Of a stretch of 10,937 bases of DNA, positions 6,414 through 10,937 are shown piece after piece. Within the stretch, counting starts at the first letter, position 1. Each line of letters opens with the position of its first letter. The position numbers and the translations under genes were made by a program. This DNA comes from Methanosphaera sp. rholeuAM74 (lineage in GTDB: Archaea; Methanobacteriota; Methanobacteria; Methanobacteriales; Methanobacteriaceae): the NCBI GenBank assembly GCA_003266075.1, contig MUZZ01000168.1, positions 2,260-13,196 of the forward strand. Direction: 5' to 3'. Under the pieces are notes generated by a model. That model did no database searches, was not told the DNA's origin, and was given only the letters and a program-made list of their open reading frames with translations.

Positions 6414-6932
6414 TCATTTGAATTCGTATCCATTAATGTATACATAGTACTTGGTATCTGCTGAGTTCTTGTCAATAAAGGATATACAAGCTTTTGAATC
6501 ATTTTTAATGTCATCATCAATGATGATGCAGTTGCTTTTTATACGCTCTTTGACATCATAGCTAGTTACAAGCTGTGATGGTAGCTCAATCAAGTCATTC
6601 TTGTTAATAATCATGATACTATCTGAGTCAACGTTAATCCTCTCATTCTCCTGTGGTATGGATAATGTTAGGTAGATGCTTCCAATGGCATCATCACTAC
6701 TGTTACAGTCATAGACGTCGATGCTACTCGGGTTTCCCTTTGTCTGGTTAATCACTAACAACAAATGATTCTCTATTCGTGATTGGTATTGTATCTTTTT
6801 GAAGCTTGTTTTTCCACGTGTGATGTATGTGGCATTGAAGTAGTGTTTGAGAAACTGTGCAAATCTTCTGGTAATCTGTGACGGCTTTCTGCTTGTCGTG
6901 ATTATCAGCCTAAAATCTAGTGTGTATATCAT
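6414..6932 (-). CDS. Brix-domain rRNA-processing protein (archaeal Imp4-like)
   Basis: A 172-residue single-domain Brix protein, the archaeal relative of eukaryotic Imp4/Rpf/Brx1 ribosome-assembly factors that bind pre-rRNA. The N terminus carries the signature: LIITTSRKPSQITRRFAQFL (9-28), followed by KHYFNATYITRGKTSF, the typical start of archaeal Brix proteins. The second half (about 90-172) has the expected mixed beta/alpha repeat but is divergent and Asp/Asn/Ser-rich. There is no clear strong ribosome binding site before ATG 6932; GATGAG lies about 16 bases upstream. It follows RpoP after 72 bases with a terminator-like hairpin between, and is coupled to Pcc1 downstream, so ribosome assembly and tRNA modification genes share a transcript. 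Confidence 0.88.
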   Translation of the reverse strand: MIYTLDFRLIITTSRKPSQITRRFAQFLKHYFNATYITRGKTSFKKIQYQSRIENHLLLVINQTKGNPSSIDVYDCNSSDDAIGSIYLTLSIPQENERINVDSDSIMIINKNDLIELPSQLVTSYDVKERIKSNCIIIDDDIKNDSKACISFIDKNSADTKYYVYINGYEFK

Positions 6933-6949
6933 CTTAAAAAACTCTCATC

Positions 6950-6993
6950 AAAAATAGTTAAATCAAAAACAAATATGGGAGTAAGTCTCCCAT
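6950..6993 (-). terminator. Hairpin plus T-rich tail after rpoP
   Basis: A perfect 7-bp inverted repeat ATGGGAG-taagt-CTCCCAT (6975-6993) lies 11 bases after the rpoP stop. On the minus strand it is followed by a T-rich tract ATTTGTTTTTGATTTAACTA and further TTTTT. That looks like an attenuating terminator between L37Ae-RpoP and the Brix gene. It could instead be an RNA-processing site. Confidence 0.5.
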
Positions 6994-7004
6994 CATAAAA
7001 TTAG

Positions 7005-7136
7005 TTATCTAGCCTTAATAGTACGTTTTACTACAGGAACTTCTTTGAATAAAATTCTGTATCTGCATTTAGGACATTTTGATTCGGAATATTTCTTAAT
7101 ATCAACGCTCTGCCCACATTTAATGCATTTGTACAT
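7005..7136 (-). CDS. rpoP: DNA-directed RNA polymerase subunit P (Rpb12-like)
   Basis: A 43-residue protein starting at ATG 7136 and ending at TAA 7005-7007. It is the small zinc-ribbon subunit of archaeal RNA polymerase, equivalent to eukaryotic Rpb12, which bridges subunits D and L and the large subunit. The zinc ligands are C4-x2-C7 (YKCIKCGQ) and C21-x2-C24 (SKCPKCRYR), followed by the conserved basic ILFKEVPVVKRTIKAR tail. The length is about that of the family. It begins two bases after the L37Ae stop and its GGAGAATAA ribosome binding site lies in the end of that gene, so the two are translationally linked. Confidence 0.95.
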   Translation of the reverse strand: MYKCIKCGQSVDIKKYSESKCPKCRYRILFKEVPVVKRTIKAR

Positions 7137-7138
7137 AC

Positions 7139-7408
7139 TTATTCTCCTCCGACTATACGAGTAATGTTACGTTTTGCGACTTTACCCATTGGTGTGGTAG
7201 GTAAATATGCTCCACCAGTAAATACATTACCACATTTTTTACATTTCCAGATACCTGCGTGGGTTCTTTTAACACCTGGTCTGTCACATCTTGGACATAC
7301 GTGTTTTTTGTGCATATTGTGTTCTATGTCTCTAACGGTTCTTTTTGCTTTCCTACCGTATCTTGCACCAAAACGACCAGTGGATCCTACTTTACTTTTT
7401 TTTGCCAT
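7139..7408 (-). CDS. rpl37ae: 50S ribosomal protein L37Ae
   Basis: An 89-residue zinc-ribbon protein of the large ribosomal subunit (eukaryotic eL43). The N-terminal region GSTGRFGARYGRKAKRTVRDI binds rRNA and is typical. Zinc ligands are C38-x2-C41 (CPRC) and C56-x2-C59 (CKKC), with the conserved AGIWKCKKCG and the aromatic-Gly AYLPTTPMGK stretch. ATG 7408 was chosen because GGAAGGTGA lies just before it; a longer frame from GTG 7417 would start inside this ribosome binding site. It is the first gene of its run, following a 298-base gap. Confidence 0.96.
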   Translation of the reverse strand: MAKKSKVGSTGRFGARYGRKAKRTVRDIEHNMHKKHVCPRCDRPGVKRTHAGIWKCKKCGNVFTGGAYLPTTPMGKVAKRNITRIVGGE

Positions 7409-7706
7409 CAGTTTCACCTTCCATTAGTTTAATTGTAAAATTACTTATCTTTCAATAGCATCTAAATTCTTGAAGATAATAAATATTCGAGAAAATGAAC
7501 CATATAACAAAAACCTATAAAATGTTATATTGATTCTTAACTCTTTAATATTCTTTAACTATGAAAGTACTGGCAGTTATGCCGTACTTTAGAATAATTA
7601 GTTTAAAATAATATTATTTCGGAACTTATCTAATAGAAACCTACAATCTATTATCCTTTATAATATAGCTATTAATTATATTGGTTATCATATAATATAT
7701 ACTTTA
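7409..7706 (-). other. Intergenic region between Rrp42 and L37Ae: hairpin and likely promoter
   Basis: The stretch is very AT-rich and holds no credible gene. It contains the hairpin at 7564-7590 described separately and several TATA-like segments on the minus strand. The best placed for L37Ae is GAATATTTATTATC (about 7476-7489), which would give a leader near 45 bases. No tRNA or C/D box RNA pattern was convincing. Confidence 0.45.
7564..7590. repeat. Strong imperfect inverted repeat (11-bp stem, 4-base loop)
   Basis: AAAGTAC-t-GGCA, loop GTTA, TGCC-GTACTTT. All eleven pairs are Watson-Crick with one bulged base. It stands out as the only GC-containing island in this gap. It lies about 117 bases after the Rrp42 stop and 156 bases before the L37Ae start. 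It may be a 3' end or processing signal of the exosome transcript, or a dimeric regulator's site; the sequence does not decide. Confidence 0.6.
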
Positions 7707-8507
7707 TCATCTAATTTTTTCAAGTATGGAAATTAACTCCTTACTCTTATTATAGGCTATATTAATGGAATTTCTAACATCACTCACACTTAATGAGTCA
7801 AGACCACACTTCTGTATAGCACACAATGTACCATCACTTCTAAAGCCAACAGAAATACTGGCATCCATTAGTTCCTCCTCATCAAAGGTGGAATCAACTA
7901 ATAAGAAGTTATTAACTTTCACTATAGTAGTTAAGCAACATAAATTCTTGACAGGTAATTTAACAGTATTTTCCTCGTCAACTACCACTTCACCATCCAC
8001 TAGTGAAGCTTGCGGAATACGTGCAGTTAAGAGTGCCGATATGGTTGCAAGGGATGTGGCGTCCATGATGTTGCCATCATAGTCGATAATGTAAATGTCG
8101 ATATACAATTTCCAGACACGTTCTGATTCAACAATACACAGCTTTTCAAGGTCAATTAGTGGTGATTCACGGATGCAACGGTCGACGACTCTTGAAATTT
8201 CCACTGCAAACTTGTTGGGTGGACCATACTCAAAGCTCTTACTTGCAATAGCCAACAATTCCGTGTTGGTTATTATTATACCACTATTTGGTGAATTAGA
8301 AAATGGCGTAGTCACCTGACTTTTAACTCCAGCAATAACGGTGGTATTACCTATAGATACCATGGCAGAACCATTAGCCTTACTAATGTAATCTGTTGTA
8401 ATCTTGATATCCCTGTACTCGGTAAATGATCTACCATCCACTCTCTGGTTTTGTTTTAACATGTCATATATCTTTGTTTTTGTTACTTCAGAGATTATAT
8501 TTACCAT
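7707..8507 (-). CDS. rrp42: Exosome complex component Rrp42
   Basis: A 266-residue RNase PH-like subunit. In the archaeal exosome three Rrp41-Rrp42 pairs form the hexameric ring that degrades or adds tails to RNA from the 3' end; Rrp42 is itself inactive but shapes the RNA path. The family features are NQRVDGRSFTEYRDIKI (19-35), the NGSAMVSIGNTTVIAGVK strand pair, ELLAIASKSFEYGPPN and the C-terminal VDSTFDEEELMDASISVGF. The phosphate-binding Arg pair and catalytic Asp found in Rrp41 are absent, as expected. The ATG follows the Rrp41 TGA with no spacing at all and its GGAGATG ribosome binding site is in the Rrp41 gene, so the two partners are made by coupled translation. Confidence 0.95.
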   Translation of the reverse strand: MVNIISEVTKTKIYDMLKQNQRVDGRSFTEYRDIKITTDYISKANGSAMVSIGNTTVIAGVKSQVTTPFSNSPNSGIIITNTELLAIASKSFEYGPPNKFAVEISRVVDRCIRESPLIDLEKLCIVESERVWKLYIDIYIIDYDGNIMDATSLATISALLTARIPQASLVDGEVVVDEENTVKLPVKNLCCLTTIVKVNNFLLVDSTFDEEELMDASISVGFRSDGTLCAIQKCGLDSLSVSDVRNSINIAYNKSKELISILEKIR

Positions 8508-9203
8508 TCACATCTCCTCATGCTTTTTAATCAGTGCCTGCTTTTGTAGTTCATATATGAACTTACATCCCTCGAATGCTAATTTCAACGCTTCATCAAA
8601 CTCTTCTCCACTGAGATGACCATCCATCTGTATGAAGGTGATTTCATTGGTTCTTGGAAGTATTGCAATAGGCATATCGGCTTGACCTTCCTTATCCTCT
8701 TTTTCTGATAGGTCAAGTACTATTCTATCGTCTACTTTTCCCACAGCACATGCACTAATCAAGTCCTTCATAGGAATTTCAGCATCAGCCAATGCTAAGC
8801 TTGCACCAACAATTCCAAGACATCTGGTTCCACCTTCTGCCTCAAGTACTTCTATTGATAGGTCGATTGATGTTCTAGGATACTTTTCCAGAAATATGCA
8901 TGGTGTTATGGCCTCGGATATTAGCTTTGATATTTCGACAGACCTCCTGTCTGGTCCTGGTCGTTTTCTTTCGTTGACAGCAAATGGGGCCATGTTATAT
9001 TTGCATCTTAGTACTGCACCATCTACCTTGGCATGCTTTTTGGAATATAGTTCCTTTGGACCGTAGACTCCGACTATTATCTTATTGTTTCCACATTCGA
9101 TATATGCTGACCCATCTGCATTGTTTAAGACTCCAACTTCTAATTTCATGTTTCTGAGAGTGTTGAATAATCTTCCATCTTCTCTTACATATTCTGTTGT
9201 CAC
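8508..9203 (-). CDS. rrp41: Exosome complex component Rrp41 (catalytic RNase PH subunit)
   Basis: The 231-residue phosphorolytic subunit of the exosome, using phosphate to shorten RNA from the 3' end or ADP to extend it. It has the family's LEVGVLNNADGSAYIECG (21-38), GVYGPKE, the Arg pair of PGPDRRSVE (Arg86-Arg87, phosphate/RNA contacts), EAEGGTRCLGI (121-131) and the catalytic pair Asp170...Asp176 in EDKEGQADMP, spaced as in Sulfolobus Rrp41. The enzyme therefore looks active. Its start is GTG 9203, since the frame is closed by TGA four codons upstream; GAGG overlapping the Rrp4 stop serves as ribosome binding site. Rrp4 ends nine bases upstream and Rrp42 follows without a gap. Confidence 0.96.
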   Translation of the reverse strand: MTTEYVREDGRLFNTLRNMKLEVGVLNNADGSAYIECGNNKIIVGVYGPKELYSKKHAKVDGAVLRCKYNMAPFAVNERKRPGPDRRSVEISKLISEAITPCIFLEKYPRTSIDLSIEVLEAEGGTRCLGIVGASLALADAEIPMKDLISACAVGKVDDRIVLDLSEKEDKEGQADMPIAILPRTNEITFIQMDGHLSGEEFDEALKLAFEGCKFIYELQKQALIKKHEEM

Positions 9204-9212
9204 GTTATTGCC

Positions 9213-9884
9213 TCATATTATTAGTTTGGTTGCGATAATGTTTTGAACACTTTTAATCAGGTTGTGTTGGAACGGTCTTTCATCTATGTATTCGATGATT
9301 TTAATGATTTTTTCGATTTCTTCGCTACGACCGTTTATCCATATTAATCCATTTTTTCCTATGATAATGTCACTACCAGTACATTCACGAATCATGGATG
9401 CTAAGAATGCATTTTCTTCACTTAAAAAGTGTATGGTTGGTTGTTTAACTCTGATTATTACTCCTTGATTGAATTTACCCAGGCCTTGTGACCTAATAGT
9501 TAGTTTCACTCTTTTTATTTCATCTACGTGTGCTACTCTCAGGAGGAGCTTGTCGTTTACGTTGATTATACTGCTGAGGTTTTGTTCGTTTTTATCGTAC
9601 AATTCTGTTGTTGGGAGAAATCCGTTGTATGTTGAGTTTAAATCTATTGACCATGATGAGTAACTACTGCTTAGAACTTTTCCGATAATTAAATCCCCAT
9701 ATTGTGGTTCGTACTTGTAGTTCAATGGTATTACTGTGACGTTGTCACTATTAAAGTAGGCTAGTCCTGTGATATCTGAGTATATTTTGTCCTTTTGTTT
9801 AAATGTGTTTCTTCCCAGTTTGTAATCGTTATCTGTCAGTAGTGTACCTGGAAGAACTAATTCTTTTTGTTCAACAAATAACAT
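9213..9884 (-). CDS. rrp4: Exosome complex RNA-binding cap protein Rrp4
   Basis: A 223-residue exosome cap protein with three parts: an N-terminal beta domain (about 1-55), an S1 RNA-binding domain (about 60-135, with GDLIIGKVLSSSYSSWSIDL and GFLPTTEL) and a KH domain (about 140-223) with the loop GKNG at 176-179 in DIIIGKNGLIWING. The N-terminal VLPGTLL motif is usual for the family. Three copies sit on the Rrp41-Rrp42 ring and bring poly(A)-rich RNA to it. ATG 9884 is preceded by AGGA; the SBDS stop lies 12 bases upstream. The other cap protein Csl4 and exosomal DnaG are not in this window. Confidence 0.95.
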   Translation of the reverse strand: MLFVEQKELVLPGTLLTDNDYKLGRNTFKQKDKIYSDITGLAYFNSDNVTVIPLNYKYEPQYGDLIIGKVLSSSYSSWSIDLNSTYNGFLPTTELYDKNEQNLSSIINVNDKLLLRVAHVDEIKRVKLTIRSQGLGKFNQGVIIRVKQPTIHFLSEENAFLASMIRECTGSDIIIGKNGLIWINGRSEEIEKIIKIIEYIDERPFQHNLIKSVQNIIATKLII

Positions 9885-9896
9885 ATTATGATTTTC

Positions 9897-10592
9897 CTAT
9901 TTGAGTAGTTTGGTTTCAACTTCACCATGTGTTAATCCACTGAGTGCTGTGTAGAACTCGTCTTGTAGTCCTCCAGGTATTTCTATTATGCCTATCCAGC
10001 TTCCATCATTTTCCCATTCTTCTTTAACTATTTTTCCATACTGTGTTATTGTGCTGTATCCTTTTCCTGCATAGCTACCTGGTATTTTCACTGCTACTTG
10101 TACTTTCTCAATTCTTATAGGTATCTTTGTGAGTATTGCCTTTACTGTTGGTTCTATTTGTTCTTCAACAGTTTTCATTGGGTCAATATGTACTTTTGCT
10201 TCTTCCATAGCTTTTTCAATACGGTTTGGTGGGTGTGGAAGTTTTGTCTGAGGGTTTATGGCTTCTCTAGCTATTTTTGCTATTACTTGTTTTTTCTTTT
10301 CTTCAAGCATTTTTTTTCTCTGGTTTGCTGTTATCTGTATTGTACCCTTTTTTATTATCTTGTCTGCTACTTCCAGTGGGTCTGTTGTTTCAAATGCTTT
10401 CATCATTGCGTCTTCTGATGATTTATCTGCTTTGTGTGCGTCCTTAAATATTTCCTCTACGGCTAGGACTGTGGATAAATCTATGTCTTCTCCTCTTTTA
10501 TAATCGGCAGCAAGTTCTGGATCAACTAATATTTCAAATCTTTCACCATAGCTTTCTAATCTTGCTATTACTGCGTCATCAACATTAACCAT
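9897..10592 (-). CDS. Ribosome maturation protein SBDS (Sdo1)
   Basis: The 231-residue archaeal homologue of the Shwachman-Bodian-Diamond syndrome protein, which in eukaryotes works with Efl1 to release eIF6 from new 60S subunits; a matching role in archaea is likely. Three domains fit the family: an N-terminal FYSH domain (about 1-85, with ARLESYGERFEILVDP and LAVEEIFKDAHK), a helical middle (about 90-160, with NPQTKLPHPPNRIEKAM) and a C-terminal ferredoxin-like domain (about 165-231). ATG 10592 was chosen because AGGTGA lies just upstream; the longer frame from GTG 10601 begins inside that ribosome binding site. It is the first gene of the exosome run, ahead of Rrp4. Confidence 0.96.
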   Translation of the reverse strand: MVNVDDAVIARLESYGERFEILVDPELAADYKRGEDIDLSTVLAVEEIFKDAHKADKSSEDAMMKAFETTDPLEVADKIIKKGTIQITANQRKKMLEEKKKQVIAKIAREAINPQTKLPHPPNRIEKAMEEAKVHIDPMKTVEEQIEPTVKAILTKIPIRIEKVQVAVKIPGSYAGKGYSTITQYGKIVKEEWENDGSWIGIIEIPGGLQDEFYTALSGLTHGEVETKLLK

Positions 10593-10630
10593 TTTTTTCA
10601 CCTTTTATTGTTTTTCATATACTATAGTAG

Positions 10631-10640
10631 TATTTTTATT
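10631..10640 (-). promoter_or_regulatory. Possible TATA box of the SBDS-exosome transcript
   Basis: On the minus strand the AATAAAAATA segment lies about 43 bases before ATG 10592, giving a predicted leader near 18 bases, enough for the AGGTGA site. Directly beside it is the inverted repeat ATACTA-tag-TAGTAT (10619-10633), which could be an operator but is short and AT-rich. Tentative. Confidence 0.28.
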
Positions 10641-10681
10641 CTAGAATGGTTAATAACTTTTTGATGAAATACGTGGAACAT

Positions 10682-10700
10682 TGTCGAAAAAAAGATTTTT
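10682..10700 (-). terminator. Oligo-T terminator candidate after the proteasome gene
   Basis: On the minus strand AAAAATCTTTTTTTCG begins about 29 bases after the stop at 10729. A run of seven T without a clear hairpin is in keeping with archaeal termination and would separate the proteasome transcript from the SBDS promoter. Confidence 0.4.
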
Positions 10701-10728
10701 AGTTGGGGGGGTCAGGTGGATGATTGGT

Positions 10729-10937
10729 TTATTCTTCATCTTCTTTTGTTTCTTCGCTGTCTTCCTGTTCTTGTTCTTCTTGTTCTCTTTGTTCTTGTTC
10801 TTTGGCTTCTCTTTCAGCTTTTATTCTGGCTTTTTCTGCTTCTCTTCTTTCTACTTCTTCTTTAGCTTTCTGTTCTGCTTCTTGTTGTTCTTGTTCTTTG
10901 CGTTCTATTACTTTTTTTACGTATTTGTCTATTTCTT
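10729..10937 (-). CDS. psmA: Probable proteasome subunit alpha, C-terminal charged tail (5' part outside window)
   Basis: The minus-strand frame is open from the window edge to TAA at 10729-10731, giving 68 residues. It begins EIDKYVKKVIERKEQEQQEA and continues as an almost uninterrupted Glu/Lys/Gln/Arg helix ending in the acidic EDSEETKEDEE. The catalytic fold is not visible, so the name rests on position and on the first residues: in archaeal exosome superoperons the gene directly before SBDS is normally the 20S proteasome alpha subunit, whose last helix has an E(E)IDKYI-like pattern and often a charged tail. If correct, the tail is unusually long. Another coiled-coil protein is possible. 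Confidence 0.65.
   Translation of the reverse strand, partial: EIDKYVKKVIERKEQEQQEAEQKAKEEVERREAEKARIKAEREAKEQEQREQEEQEQEDSEETKEDEE

Noticed and set aside
7409..7706. A C/D box guide RNA or tRNA in the Rrp42-L37Ae gap.
   Set aside because: No pair of C and D boxes with correct spacing and no cloverleaf pattern could be found on either strand.
10098..10418. A Phe/Tyr/Cys-rich plus-strand frame opposite SBDS.
   Set aside because: Composition is that of an antisense shadow of a Lys/Glu-rich helical domain; SBDS motifs are unambiguous.
10619..10633. Inverted repeat ATACTA-tag-TAGTAT before the SBDS gene as an operator.
   Set aside because: Only six AT-rich base pairs, easily expected by chance in such DNA; mentioned with the promoter but not counted as a finding.
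10720..10937. A plus-strand frame starting MIGLFFIFF with a seven-G site upstream, very rich in Phe and Leu, looking like a membrane protein.
   Set aside because: It is codon-aligned antisense to the Glu/Lys/Gln-rich tail (GAA becomes TTC, CAA becomes TTG), so the hydrophobic pattern is a mirror of the real gene despite the good-looking start signal.

Overview
The window looks like part of a chromosome from a low-GC methanogenic archaeon of the Methanobacteriales, most like Methanosphaera or a close relative. Evidence: an archaeal exosome cluster (SBDS, Rrp4, Rrp41, Rrp42), ribosomal protein L37Ae and RNA polymerase subunit P, a KEOPS Pcc1 subunit, an archaeal Brix protein, and methanogenesis marker protein 16. 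The genus is inferred from base composition and protein style; no search was run.

Plus strand, left part: the 3' two thirds of an alanyl-tRNA synthetase gene (1-1158) is cut by the window edge. A 434-base gap follows, which holds the decayed start of a DNA cytosine-5 methyltransferase gene (about 1199-1347). Then come the marker 16/COG1900 iron-sulfur protein (1593-2840), a T-rich terminator, a HAD hydrolase that is probably read from a leaderless mRNA (2910-3590), and a 58-residue two-helix membrane microprotein (3610-3786). The end of the microprotein gene overlaps the end of the first minus-strand gene.

Minus strand, right to left: the acidic/basic tail of a probable proteasome alpha subunit (edge to 10729), a short promoter/terminator gap, then SBDS, Rrp4, Rrp41 and Rrp42 packed with 0-12 base gaps. 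A 298-base AT-rich gap with a strong hairpin separates these from a second run: L37Ae, RpoP, a terminator-like hairpin, Brix protein, Pcc1, prefoldin beta, a DUF3194 protein, a HisA/HisF-related barrel protein and a PfkB-family kinase. This is the classical archaeal exosome superoperon: RNA degradation and processing, ribosome maturation, tRNA modification, protein folding and protein breakdown lie side by side, here probably divided into several transcripts.

Most of the window is conserved informational-gene territory. The less ordinary parts are the methyltransferase relic, the HisA-like/PfkB pair of unknown substrate at the end of the superoperon, the membrane microprotein, the long charged proteasome tail, two hairpins and a sharp switch in strand composition near position 1200-1600. 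I did not find a CRISPR array, intact mobile element, tRNA or rRNA, nor a convincing new defence-type system.
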